Source: JAGOTP01 sp964582475 (GTDB taxonomy: Bacteria > Patescibacteriota > Patescibacteriia > 2-12-FULL-60-25). Taken from it: 64,000 bases of DNA. How positions within the stretch are numbered: position 1 is the first letter of the stretch; each line of letters starts with the position of its first letter. Positions 34,006 to 43,093 of the stretch are shown here, one piece after another. The stretch spans positions 1-64,000 of the forward strand of contig CAZOQS010000003.1 of assembly GCA_964582475.1 (NCBI GenBank). Direction: 5' to 3'. The notes below the pieces were generated by a model that saw nothing but the letters and a program-made list of their open reading frames with translations, was not told the origin of the DNA and ran no database searches. Position numbers and translations under genes: made by a program.

Positions 34006-37000
34006 TTACGCGCGATCTTCTTCCATTCCATCACTCAACGTTCCGGCGAGCGAACCTTCCGCCATGAAGCCAGTACCCGATGGAGTGAGACGTCCGATAA
34101 TCACGTTTTCTTTCAGACCCTCGAGACGGTCGAGCTTGCCTGTGATCGCGGCGTTGATGAGCACGCGCGCTGTTTCCATGAAGGAGGCAGCGGACAAGAA
34201 CGATTCCGTAGAGAGCGCGACCTTCGTGATTCCCATGAAGAGTGACGACATGACTGCCGGCGTCCCCTTGGCTTTCACGATACGCTCGTTCTCCGCTTCC
34301 GCACGTGTGCGTTCGACGACCTGACCTGGCAACAAGTCGGTGTCTCCGGCGTCACGGACGTAAATACGTGAGAACATCTGACGAATAATGACTTCAATGT
34401 GTTTCGCGTTGAGCTTCTGACCCTGTGAGGCGTACACCGAGAGCACTTCGCGCAAGAGGTAGGACATCACGGAATCGCGATCGCGCAAGCGGAACAAGTC
34501 TTGAAGATCGAATTGACCATCGGTGAGCTGGTCACCTGGTTGGACCTCCTGACCATCCTTCACCATCACGCTGTAGCCGCTTGGAATCTCGTATTCCTCG
34601 ACTGCTTCCGCTTCGTGGACCAGTTTCACACGATTCTTGGTCAACGTAACGGTTCCAGGTGCTGGGGAGAGAATTTCGTCTCCCTTGTCGCGAAGGATCA
34701 ACATCTGACCTTCTTTGACCTTCATTCCGTCTTCGATCTTCACCGTGTCTTTCTTCGTGAAGGCGAATTCGAGCTCCTGAACTTGCTTGAAGCGGATTTC
34801 AACCGTCTTCTGACCGGAAGCGGTATCGACCAACTTCTGACCGGTGATGGTCTGAAGGGTGCGACGTTCGCCGATTACGATTTTCACTTTTCCGGCTACC
34901 TCGGCCAACATGGCTTTGTGCTTTGGAGAGCGAGCTTCGAAGAGTTCTTCTACACGTGGCAAACCTTGCGTAATGTCGGAACCAGCAGCACCTCCCATGT
35001 GGAATGTACGCATGGTCAGCTGTGTACCCGGTTCACCGATGGACTGAGCAGCCATGATACCAACCGCTGTTCCCATACGGACCAACTGGTTGAAGGCTAA
35101 GTCGTAGCCGTAACACTTCTGACACAAGCCGCGGCGCATCTTACAGGTAAGCACAGAGCGCAACTTCGCTTCGTTGATCTTGGATCCCTGGAGCGAGCGC
35201 ACGATTTCTTCTGTGATCAGTGTGTCCTTCTCGACCAACACTTTTCCTGTTTCCGCGTCCTTCACATCTTCAAGTGGGAAGCGGCCGAGCAAACGCGTCT
35301 GCAATGGCTCACCGATTTCTTCACACTCGGCATGCGTGATGCGCGCACCATCTGTATCTCCACAATCTTCCTTCATGATGATGATGTCTTGCGCCACGTC
35401 CACGAGACGACGCGTCAGGTATCCAGCGTTGGCTGTTTTAAGAGCCGTATCTGTAAGACCTTTACGTGTTCCGTGGGTCGAGATGAAGTATTCGAGCACG
35501 TCCAATCCTTCACGGAAGGAAGACTTAATTGGAAGCTCGATCAGTTCTCCTTTCGGGTTACTCACGAGACCTTTCATACCGACCACCTGGGTGAGCTGTC
35601 CAACCGAACCACGCGCACCGGAGTCGATCATGGAAGCGACCGGACCCGTCTTGTTCAGCGACTCTTTGCTGAGCTTCTGGATCTTATCCTTCATGTCCGA
35701 CCAGGTTTTGATGATTTGCTGGTAGCGTTCCTTCTTGGTCAGCAACCCTTCCTTATACTGTTCTTCGATTTCAACAGCCTTCTTGTCTCCTTCTGCGATG
35801 ACCTCGCCCTTCACAACAACTGGAAGGTCTCCGATCCCGTAGCTGAAGCCAGACTTTGTAATGTAGTAGAAGCCCATCTCTTTCACTTCGTCCAAGAACC
35901 GAGCGGTACGTTCGAAGCCGCGAAGCTCCGTCGTCTTACGCACGATTTCGGCGAGCTTCTTTGTTCCGACCGCTTCGTTGATGAAGCCGATTTCTTTCGG
36001 GAACAAACGGTTCAAGATGATACGACCAGCAGATGTTTCCATCATCTCGTCACCCTGCTTGATACGCGTCTTAATCTTTTCACGAATCGAGATCTTGCCT
36101 GCCTGGAACAAGTAGACCGCCTGATCTGCAGAAGCGACGAGCTTCACTTTTCCGTCGGCTGGTTCAATCACCGTGGTCATGTAGTACGCACCCCATGAAA
36201 TATCTTTTCCTGGGTTGGCTACTGGGTCACCGGTGGCTGGCTTCAACAAGTTCTTTGTCGAGAGCATCAAGTTCTTCGCTTCCCAACGTGCTTCTTCCGT
36301 CAGTGGAACGTGGACGGCCATCTGGTCTCCATCGAAGTCGGCGTTGAAAGCCGGACAGACGAGTGGGTGAACCTGAATCGCTTTTCCTTCGATCAACTTT
36401 GGCTGGAACCCTTGAATACCAAGACGGTGCAAGGTTGGCGCACGGTTCAAGAGCACGACTGCGTCTTCCGCAATCTGTTCAAGAATGTCCCACACTTCTG
36501 CGTGGTCGCCTTCAATGTAGCGGTTGGCGGAACGAATGTTATGAACGATTTCACGCTTGATGAGCTGCGCAATGATGAATGGCTTGAAGAGTTCAAGGGC
36601 CATCGTCTTTGGCAATCCACACTGGTGAAGTTCAAGCGTTGGACCAACGACGATCACGGAACGTCCGGAGTAGTCGATACGCTTTCCGAGCAAGTTCTGA
36701 CGGAAGCGCCCCTGCTTTCCTTTCAACACGTCGGCGAGGGACTTCAACTGACGCTTCTTTCCTGTCGCAGCGATCACCGTCTTCGAGTGGCGAGCGCCGT
36801 TATCGATGAAGGCATCGACCGCTTCCTGCAACATGCGCTTTTCGTTGCGCACGATGACTTCAGGCGCGTTCAACTCTTCCAAACGCTTCAAGCGATTGTT
36901 GCGGTTGATGACGCGGCGGTACAAGTCGTTCAAGTCAGACGTTGCGAAGCGGCCGCCATCGAGGGCAACCATTGGGCGTAAGTCTGGTGGGATGACCGGC

Positions 37001-37938
37001 ATCACCTTCATGATCATCCAGGATGGATCGATCTTGTTGACGAAGAGTGACTTCAAGAGCTTCAAGCGACGAATAATGCGATCGCGCTTGTTCTCAGAGG
37101 CGTCGACCATTTCTTCCTGCAGGCTCTTGATCGTGGCGTCGAGGTCGATCGTGCGGAGCAATTCATCAATGGCTTCGGCACCGATCTTGGCGTCGAACAA
37201 GTGTCCGTACTTGAGGGACAAGTCGTGATACTCCATTTCGGAGAGAATCGTGAGCGGCGCAAGGTCTTTCAATTCCTTGTCGGCCGTCATGAACTCGACT
37301 TCGAGTTCCTTCAAGCGCTCGACCTTCTTGAGCTGAATCTTTTCAAGTTCCGCGCTCAAGGCGTCGATACTCTTTCCCTTCTCGGTGAACTGCGACTTGG
37401 TGCGGATGATCTCTTGATCGATCTCGCTCTCAATCGACTTACGCTTGCCTTTGTATTCCGTTCCGAGCTGTTCAAGCGTGCTTGTGCGCATCGCGTCATC
37501 CACACTCGTCACGATAAACGCGGTGAAGTAGATGACTTTTTCGAGCGCAGGCAACGACATGTCGAGCACCGTTCCAATTTTGGTTGGGGTGTTGCGGAGG
37601 AACCAGATGTGCGCGACGGGCGCCGTGAGCTCGATGTGGCCCATGCGTTCGCGACGAACAAGGGAGTGCGTGACTTCCACTCCACACTTGTCACAAATGA
37701 TGCCCTTGTAACGGATCTTCTTATATTTTCCACAGTAACATTCCCAGTCCTTGGATGGGCCGAAGATTTCTTCGGCGAAGAGACCGCTCTTCTCTGGTTT
37801 CTGTGTACGGTAGTTAATCGTTTCTGGCTTCGTGACTTCTCCGTAGGACCACGAGCGGATCACTTCCGGGGAAGCGAGCTTGAGACGGATGGCATCAAAG
37901 TCCGTGGACTTGATGTTTTCCGTTTGAAAATACGCCAT
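34006..37938 (-). CDS. rpoC: RNA polymerase beta' subunit
   Basis: 1310 residues. N-terminal zinc ribbon CYCGKY...CDKCG (~60-85), catalytic NADFDGDQMAVH with the three Asp that hold Mg2+, bridge helix and trigger loop region, second zinc site (CGDTDGA...CKMRRGLCQKC). Elongates RNA with beta, alpha and omega. Co-transcribed with rpoB (21-bp gap). No large lineage insertion seen. Confidence 0.97.
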   Translation of the reverse strand: MAYFQTENIKSTDFDAIRLKLASPEVIRSWSYGEVTKPETINYRTQKPEKSGLFAEEIFGPSKDWECYCGKYKKIRYKGIICDKCGVEVTHSLVRRERMGHIELTAPVAHIWFLRNTPTKIGTVLDMSLPALEKVIYFTAFIVTSVDDAMRTSTLEQLGTEYKGKRKSIESEIDQEIIRTKSQFTEKGKSIDALSAELEKIQLKKVERLKELEVEFMTADKELKDLAPLTILSEMEYHDLSLKYGHLFDAKIGAEAIDELLRTIDLDATIKSLQEEMVDASENKRDRIIRRLKLLKSLFVNKIDPSWMIMKVMPVIPPDLRPMVALDGGRFATSDLNDLYRRVINRNNRLKRLEELNAPEVIVRNEKRMLQEAVDAFIDNGARHSKTVIAATGKKRQLKSLADVLKGKQGRFRQNLLGKRIDYSGRSVIVVGPTLELHQCGLPKTMALELFKPFIIAQLIKREIVHNIRSANRYIEGDHAEVWDILEQIAEDAVVLLNRAPTLHRLGIQGFQPKLIEGKAIQVHPLVCPAFNADFDGDQMAVHVPLTEEARWEAKNLMLSTKNLLKPATGDPVANPGKDISWGAYYMTTVIEPADGKVKLVASADQAVYLFQAGKISIREKIKTRIKQGDEMMETSAGRIILNRLFPKEIGFINEAVGTKKLAEIVRKTTELRGFERTARFLDEVKEMGFYYITKSGFSYGIGDLPVVVKGEVIAEGDKKAVEIEEQYKEGLLTKKERYQQIIKTWSDMKDKIQKLSKESLNKTGPVASMIDSGARGSVGQLTQVVGMKGLVSNPKGELIELPIKSSFREGLDVLEYFISTHGTRKGLTDTALKTANAGYLTRRLVDVAQDIIIMKEDCGDTDGARITHAECEEIGEPLQTRLLGRFPLEDVKDAETGKVLVEKDTLITEEIVRSLQGSKINEAKLRSVLTCKMRRGLCQKCYGYDLAFNQLVRMGTAVGIMAAQSIGEPGTQLTMRTFHMGGAAGSDITQGLPRVEELFEARSPKHKAMLAEVAGKVKIVIGERRTLQTITGQKLVDTASGQKTVEIRFKQVQELEFAFTKKDTVKIEDGMKVKEGQMLILRDKGDEILSPAPGTVTLTKNRVKLVHEAEAVEEYEIPSGYSVMVKDGQEVQPGDQLTDGQFDLQDLFRLRDRDSVMSYLLREVLSVYASQGQKLNAKHIEVIIRQMFSRIYVRDAGDTDLLPGQVVERTRAEAENERIVKAKGTPAVMSSLFMGITKVALSTESFLSAASFMETARVLINAAITGKLDRLEGLKENVIIGRLTPSGTGFMAEGSLAGTLSDGMEEDRA

Positions 37939-37959
37939 AGAATATCGATGGTCTAGGAG

Positions 37960-40900
37960 TTAGAAGTCAGAAGGCATTGGTCCCCACTCTTCTTCACTCG
38001 GTTCATCATTTGAGAGGGTGGCACGAACCTTGAAGTGCTCTGGACGAGGTGTGGCTTCTTCCAAACGCTTTCCGTCTTTGAGCAATTCGACGTCGAGACC
38101 AAGACCCTTCAATTCACGAACCAACACATTGAAGGACTCTGGCACGTTGACCTTCTGAATTGGCTCTCCTTTGATAATCGCTTCGTACGCCTTCGAACGT
38201 CCTGGAACGTCGTCCGACTTAATCGTGAGAATTTCTTGAAGCGTGTGCGCAGCACCGTAGGCTTCAAGGGCCCACACTTCCATTTCTCCGAAACGCTGAC
38301 CCCCGAACTGTGCTTTTCCACCAAGTGGTTGCTGGGTGATGAGCGAGTACGGCCCGATCGAACGCTGGTGAATCTTATCTTCAACCATGTGGTTCAGCTT
38401 CAACATGTAGATGTAGCCGACCGTTGGCGCATGGTCATACGCTTCACCGGTACGTCCATCGAACATTTTGACGTTTCCATCGCGTGGGAAACCAGCCTTT
38501 TCGAGCTCTTCGTGAATATTTTCTTCAGGGACTCCGTCGAACACAGGCGTTGCGACGTGGTAGCCAAGCGCGTTTGCAGCCAAGCCCAAGTGTGTCTCGA
38601 GAATCTGACCCAAGTTCATACGGGACACGACACCAAGCGGCGACAAGATAATGTCGACCGGGGTTCCATCCTCAAGGAATGGCATGTCTGCAACTGGGAC
38701 GATCTTCGAAATAACACCCTTGTTTCCGTGACGACCAGCGAGCTTGTCTCCGGCCTGGATCTTACGCAAGTCAGCAACCGTGACAACGATCTGACGAAGT
38801 ACCCCTGGCTGAAGTTTGTCTCCGGCTTCACGTGAGAAGATTTTTACATCGACCACTTTGCCGTGTTCACCGTGCTCCAAACGCAGCGAAGAGTCGCGCA
38901 CATCGCGAGCCTTTTCTCCGAAAATGGCGCGGAGCAATTTTTCTTCGGCGGACAAATCCGTTTCTCCTTTTGGCGTAATCTTACCGACCAAAATGTCACC
39001 GGATTTTACCTCTGCACCAATGCGCACGATTCCGTTTTCATCCAAGTTGCGAAGACGTTCTTCGGACACGTTTGGAATATCGGACGTGACAACTTCAAGT
39101 CCAAGCTTTGTATCACGGACATCCAACACATGGTGTTCGATGTTGATCGAAGTGAAGCGATCGGTATGAATCAAGCGCTCGCTCAAAATAATAGCGTCTT
39201 CGTAGTTGTATCCATCCCAGCTCAAGAAGGCACAGAGCAAGTTTTGACCGAGAGCCAATTCACCGCGCTGACAGGATGTCCCGTCAACCAAGACTTCACC
39301 GGCGTACATCTTTTGCCCCTTGTTCACGACTGGGCGCTGGTTTTCACACGTCGAGTGGTTAGAGCGCTGGAACTTCATCAAGTCGTAACGATGAATCTTT
39401 CCATCGGTCGACTGGAATTCAACATGGTTTCCGGATACGGATACAACCACGCCGTCGTCTGGAGCGATAAGCACCTGACCGGAGTCGATCGCGGCGCGAC
39501 GCTCAACACCTGTTCCGATGATTGGAGCGTCTGGCTTGATACAAGGAACGGCCTGACGTTGCATGTTCGTTCCCATCAACGCGCGGTGACCGTCATCATG
39601 TTCCACGAATGGAATCAAGGACGTACCGATCGAGAGAATCTGCTTGGAAGACACGTCAACGTAATCGATTTCGTTGACGTCAACGATCGTTGGCTCTCCA
39701 TTGCGACGCGCAGGTGCACGTTCGACCGTGAATTTCCCGTCGCGACCAATTGGGGTCGTAGCTGGAGCGGTTGTTCCACGCTCTTCAGCGAAGGCGTTCA
39801 AGTAGACCACTTCATCCGTCACGGTTGGGTTGATCGGTAATTTGTCGATCGACACTTTCTGCAGCTTTTCAGCGATTTTCTTGTCGACTTTTGTTCCGGC
39901 CTTGGCAACGATTTTACCTTCACCATCGTTCACATCGACACGCAAGACTTCGTCGATCGAGTCCTTCCCATCATTCAACGCCCAGTTACGCACTTTGCGG
40001 TAAGGGGTTTCGATGAAGCCATATTCGTTGATACGCGAGTAACAGGCCATGTGACCGATCAACCCGATGTTTGGTCCTTCTGGAGAAGCGATCGGACAGA
40101 TACGACCGTAGTGGGTGCGGTGCACGTCACGAACATCGAAGCCGGCGCGTTCGCGGGAGAGACCACCAGGACCCATCGCGGATAAACGGCGCTTGTGTTC
40201 GAGTTCAGACAATGGGTTTGTCTGGTCCATGAACTGTGACAACTGCGAACTCATGAAGAACTCACGCACGGCTCCAATAACTGGACGAGCGTTAATCAAC
40301 TTCGCTGGTGTCAGCGTATCGATGTCGAGCGTCGACATACGATCGCGAACAATACGCTCCATACGAGCGAGACCAATGCGGAAACGACCCTGTGCCAGTT
40401 CCCCAACGGCACGAACGCGGCGGTTTCCCAAGTGGTCAACGTCGTCAGATTCTTCCTGAGAGATGTTCAAGCGAATGATTTCTTTCAAAATCAACACAAG
40501 ATCTTCTTTCGACAAGATGCGTGATTCTTCTTTCACGACTTCTTCACGCTCCATCTGCAATCCAAAGCGATGGTTGAACTTGTAGCGACCAACTGGACCC
40601 AAGTCATAGCGATCGAAGTTGAAGAACATCGACTGCACGAGTGAACGTGCGTTGTCTGGTGTCGCCAAATCTCCTGGACGGATACGCTTGTAGACTTCGA
40701 TGTGACCGGATTCTTCGTCTTTCGCCGCGTCTTTGCCCAAGGTTGAATCGATGTAGCGGTTCAATGGGTGGATATCGACGTCGGTGAAGAGCGCGCGAAT
40801 ATCATCGTCCAAGCCAACGCCAAAGGCGCGCAAAAGAGACGTTGCCGCCACCTTGCGCTTGCGATCGATCTTGACCCAAATCACGTTGTTACCGTCTGTT

Positions 40901-41415
40901 TCAAACTCGAGCCAAGCTCCACGGTTTGGAATAATTTTGGCTCCGTACTGTTTGCGGCCACGAACAAGCTCAGCGCTAAAAAAGGCACCGGCCGAACGCA
41001 CGAGCTGCGAAACAATCACACGCTCGATGCCGTTAATGATGAACGTTCCACGTTCTGTCATGAGCGGCAGGTCTCCCAAATACACCTCCTGATCCTTCGA
41101 CGCACCCGTCCGACGGTTTGTCAGACGCGCTTTTACGCGAAGAGCAGCCTCATAGTTGACGTTCTTTCCCATCGACGTCTTCTCGTCGAATTTTGGTTCG
41201 TCAACAAAATAATCATCCAAATGTAACTCGAGATCACGACCGATAAAATCTTTAATCGGAGAAATCTCTCGAACCAGCTCACGAATTCCTTCTTGGACGA
41301 ACCAGCGATAGGAATCCTTTTGGACCTCAATGAGGTCAGGCAGGGCCATAGCGTCACGCGTCGCGGTAAAATACCGGCGCTCGACGTCGACCGAAGGCTG
41401 GCGACGGAAAATCAT
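37960..41415 (-). CDS. rpoB: RNA polymerase beta subunit
   Basis: 1151 residues. Rifampicin pocket SQLSQFMDQTNPLSELEHKRRLSAMGPGG keeps the key Asp, His and Ser; the E. coli Leu533 equivalent is Met. GREAT motifs later include KISRHGNKG-like AGRHGNKGVIS. No ribosomal protein genes precede it here, unlike the rplKAJL-rpoBC order of many bacteria. ATG follows CCGTTTTAT, with no Shine-Dalgarno. Confidence 0.97.
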   Translation of the reverse strand: MIFRRQPSVDVERRYFTATRDAMALPDLIEVQKDSYRWFVQEGIRELVREISPIKDFIGRDLELHLDDYFVDEPKFDEKTSMGKNVNYEAALRVKARLTNRRTGASKDQEVYLGDLPLMTERGTFIINGIERVIVSQLVRSAGAFFSAELVRGRKQYGAKIIPNRGAWLEFETDGNNVIWVKIDRKRKVAATSLLRAFGVGLDDDIRALFTDVDIHPLNRYIDSTLGKDAAKDEESGHIEVYKRIRPGDLATPDNARSLVQSMFFNFDRYDLGPVGRYKFNHRFGLQMEREEVVKEESRILSKEDLVLILKEIIRLNISQEESDDVDHLGNRRVRAVGELAQGRFRIGLARMERIVRDRMSTLDIDTLTPAKLINARPVIGAVREFFMSSQLSQFMDQTNPLSELEHKRRLSAMGPGGLSRERAGFDVRDVHRTHYGRICPIASPEGPNIGLIGHMACYSRINEYGFIETPYRKVRNWALNDGKDSIDEVLRVDVNDGEGKIVAKAGTKVDKKIAEKLQKVSIDKLPINPTVTDEVVYLNAFAEERGTTAPATTPIGRDGKFTVERAPARRNGEPTIVDVNEIDYVDVSSKQILSIGTSLIPFVEHDDGHRALMGTNMQRQAVPCIKPDAPIIGTGVERRAAIDSGQVLIAPDDGVVVSVSGNHVEFQSTDGKIHRYDLMKFQRSNHSTCENQRPVVNKGQKMYAGEVLVDGTSCQRGELALGQNLLCAFLSWDGYNYEDAIILSERLIHTDRFTSINIEHHVLDVRDTKLGLEVVTSDIPNVSEERLRNLDENGIVRIGAEVKSGDILVGKITPKGETDLSAEEKLLRAIFGEKARDVRDSSLRLEHGEHGKVVDVKIFSREAGDKLQPGVLRQIVVTVADLRKIQAGDKLAGRHGNKGVISKIVPVADMPFLEDGTPVDIILSPLGVVSRMNLGQILETHLGLAANALGYHVATPVFDGVPEENIHEELEKAGFPRDGNVKMFDGRTGEAYDHAPTVGYIYMLKLNHMVEDKIHQRSIGPYSLITQQPLGGKAQFGGQRFGEMEVWALEAYGAAHTLQEILTIKSDDVPGRSKAYEAIIKGEPIQKVNVPESFNVLVRELKGLGLDVELLKDGKRLEEATPRPEHFKVRATLSNDEPSEEEWGPMPSDF

Positions 41416-41557
41416 ATAAAACGGCTGAGGGGAGTTAACACACTCTCTACCTGACGTAGGACGAGCTTCAGAAGGACCTGGCAGCCGGAGCGAAGTTCGT
41501 GTCTATTCAAGCAAACAGTGGAGCCGAGATGTAAAAACCTACGACAACGCGTTGGAG

Positions 41558-41602
41558 CGCAAAATCCCCTCCCAGATCAGGAAATCGGGAAGGGATTTTG
41601 CG
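41558..41602 (-). terminator. Terminator upstream of rpoB
   Basis: CGCAAAATCCC / GGGATTTTGCG stem starting 1 nt after the stop of the truncated ORF at 41603. It insulates rpoB from upstream transcription. Confidence 0.85.
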
Positions 41603-41765
41603 TTACGTACGCAACGACTGCATGGGCAAAGCAGGCATTTGATCAAAGTATCGATCGTTGAGATAAGTTTTTCCGTCGCGAATGTACCACGCTAAAATGG
41701 CTAAGTCAAGAGAAATACGAAGCAAAGAGGGACGTAAGTGGCGTTCCGAGAGAGAAGTCTCAAAA
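41603..41765 (-). pseudogene. 3' remnant of a backbone gene (or a 40-aa ORF)
   Basis: Minus-strand frame with no ATG, reading SLDLAILAWYIRDG then YLNDRYFDQMPAL and ending TAA directly before a good terminator, as a normal gene end would. A TTG at 41725 would give 40 residues. Upstream the frame runs into the GC-rich 3' end of the pyrH cassette, so the 5' part may have been displaced by that insertion. No family recognised. Confidence 0.4.
41706..41745 (+). repeat. Imperfect inverted repeat, left of pyrH cassette
   Basis: The minus-strand reading AACGCCACT-x4-TCCCTCTTT-xx-TTCGTATT-x4-TTGA matches the plus strand at 42664-42699 with a 4-nt indel and few mismatches. The two arms bracket pyrH in opposite orientation. 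Confidence 0.5.
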
Positions 41766-41771
41766 AGAGTT

Positions 41772-41787
41772 GGGCGGCAAGTCGCCC
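41772..41787 (-). terminator. Small terminator after pyrH
   Basis: GGGCG / CGCCC followed on the minus strand by AACTCTTTTT. Confidence 0.65.
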
Positions 41788-41790
41788 GCG

Positions 41791-41820
41791 CGGTCGGTGG
41801 AGACCATGCCCCACCGACCG
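41791..41820 (-). terminator. Perfect GC hairpin after pyrH
   Basis: CGGTCGGTGG / CCACCGACCG, 10 bp, 10-nt loop, 35 nt downstream of the stop; it is followed by the smaller hairpin with a U-tract. Confidence 0.7.
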
Positions 41821-41854
41821 CAGGCGCCTTCGAGGCCGAGCGCTCCAGAGAGAC

Positions 41855-42586
41855 TCAGGCCGCGAAGCTGATGGTGGTGCCGATGTTCTCGCCACGCAGA
41901 GCGCGGGCGATGTTCCCGTGTTCCGACAGCTGGAACACCCGGATGGGGAGCTTGTTGTCGCGGCAGAGCGTGACCGCCGTCGTGTCCATGACCCCGATCC
42001 TCTGGGCCAGGAACTCGTCGTAGGTCAGGTGCGGGATCATGGTGGCGTCGGGGTGCATCTTGGGGTCCCTGGTGTAGACCCCGGCGACCTTGGTCGCCTT
42101 GTAGAAGGCGTCCGCACCGATCTCCATGGCCCGGAAGGCCGCCGCCGTGTCGGTCGAGAAGTACGGATTCCCCGTCCCGCCGGCAAAAATCACGATCCGC
42201 CCCTTCTCGAGATGCCGGACCGCCCGCCGCCGGATGTAGGGCTCGGCCACCTTGGGCATCTCGATGGCGGTCTGAACGCGGGTCGGAGCCCCACGCTTCT
42301 CGAGCGCGTCCTGCAGGGCCAGCGCGTTCATCACGGTGGCCAGCATCCCCATGTGGTCGGCCGTGGTGCGGTCCATCCCCTCCGTCGACCCCTTGAGGCC
42401 ACGGAAGATATTGCCGCCGCCGACGACCAAGGCGAGCCGAACGTTGCCCCCGCTATGCACCTCGACCAGCTCGTCTGCGAGCAGGCCGATCGCATGCGGA
42501 TCGAGGCCGAAGCCCCCTTCACGCTCGCAGAGCGCCTCCCCCGACATCTTGAGGAGGATGCACTTGCCTACAGATTCCGTACTCAT
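41855..42586 (-). CDS. pyrH: UMP kinase (cassette 8)
   Basis: 243 residues from ATG 42586 after CAGGTGACGACG. Amino-acid kinase fold: KMSGEAL near the N-terminus, VVGGGNIFRG, MDRTTADHMGMLATVMN, IFAGGTGNPYFSTDTAA, then ATKVAGVYTRDP. Converts UMP to UDP in pyrimidine nucleotide synthesis. Sequence and length are normal, but the gene is alone (not beside frr or tsf), GC-rich, with a Shine-Dalgarno, its own promoter and hairpins, just like the orphan cassettes. Replacement of the ancestral gene by transfer is plausible. Confidence 0.95.
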   Translation of the reverse strand: MSTESVGKCILLKMSGEALCEREGGFGLDPHAIGLLADELVEVHSGGNVRLALVVGGGNIFRGLKGSTEGMDRTTADHMGMLATVMNALALQDALEKRGAPTRVQTAIEMPKVAEPYIRRRAVRHLEKGRIVIFAGGTGNPYFSTDTAAAFRAMEIGADAFYKATKVAGVYTRDPKMHPDATMIPHLTYDEFLAQRIGVMDTTAVTLCRDNKLPIRVFQLSEHGNIARALRGENIGTTISFAA

Positions 42587-42607
42587 CGTCGTCACCTGAC
42601 CAATCTT

Positions 42608-42654
42608 CCGCTTAGCGGAGCCTTTAGTTGAGGATTCCTCGCAAGAGCGCGAGG
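42608..42654 (-). other. Structured pyrH leader
   Basis: Two hairpins between promoter and start: TCCGC/GCGGA (about 42608-42618) and TTCCTCGC/GCGAGGAA (about 42633-42653). They could affect translation; no known riboswitch is recognised. Confidence 0.4.
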
Positions 42655-42663
42655 AAAGAGTGA

Positions 42664-42699
42664 AACGCCACTCCCTCTTTAGTTCGTATTCTTTTTTGA
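42664..42699 (+). repeat. Imperfect inverted repeat, right of pyrH cassette
   Basis: Partner of 41706-41745, lying in the pyrH 5' leader. May be a terminal inverted repeat of an inserted segment or a duplicated host sequence. Confidence 0.5.
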
Positions 42700-42713
42700 A
42701 TGAACTGCCCGCA

Positions 42714-42742
42714 AGACTACGGGCACGGACAAGCCGTGTCAA
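42714..42742 (-). promoter_or_regulatory. Promoter of pyrH
   Basis: TTGACA (42737-42742), 17-nt spacer, TAGTCT (42714-42719). Confidence 0.7.
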
Positions 42743-42879
42743 CGAAATAGGCTCTGTTAAGGCAAAATTCCATCTATCCTCAGGCTATCCACAGAAGACC
42801 CTCATTGTTTTTCAACAAAAAAGAGTGGTCAAAATAGCCGTTTTATTGGCTCAACCCAGCTAAAGTTAGTAATACTTTA

Positions 42880-42909
42880 TTGCTCCCTCACACGGTATAC
42901 CGGTATTCT
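42880..42909 (+). promoter_or_regulatory. Possible promoter of upstream small RNA
   Basis: TTGCTC (42880-42885), 18-nt spacer, TATTCT (42904-42909), plus strand. Confidence 0.4.
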
Positions 42910-42911
42910 AT

Positions 42912-43010
42912 AGAGGTAGGACAGGCCGAGGGGACTCGTGGGCACGAGCCGATCTCCCTACAGACGTTAGACAACTACCGCCCTCTGTTTGTTCAGTCGG
43001 ACTAAACAGG
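42912..43010 (+). ncRNA. Candidate small structured RNA
   Basis: No coding frame. A closing stem AGAG-GTAG with CTAC-CGCC-CTCT (42912-42919 and 42975-42986) encloses a CTCGT/ACGAG hairpin (42935-42948) and GGGGA/TCTCC pairing. A CTGTTT/AAACAG hairpin follows. A weak promoter lies just upstream. It does not match tmRNA, RNase P, SRP or 6S signatures that I know. Confidence 0.35.
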
Positions 43011-43058
43011 AATTTAGGCTAAGGTTAGCTCTATTTCATGTACGATGCATTCAGTGGC

Positions 43059-43087
43059 TTGACAGAATAATAAAACTATATTATTCT
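43059..43087 (+). promoter_or_regulatory. Consensus promoter of the large RNA
   Basis: TTGACA (43059-43064), 17-nt spacer, TATTCT (43082-43087); start expected near 43094. Confidence 0.85.
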
Positions 43088-43093
43088 ACATAG

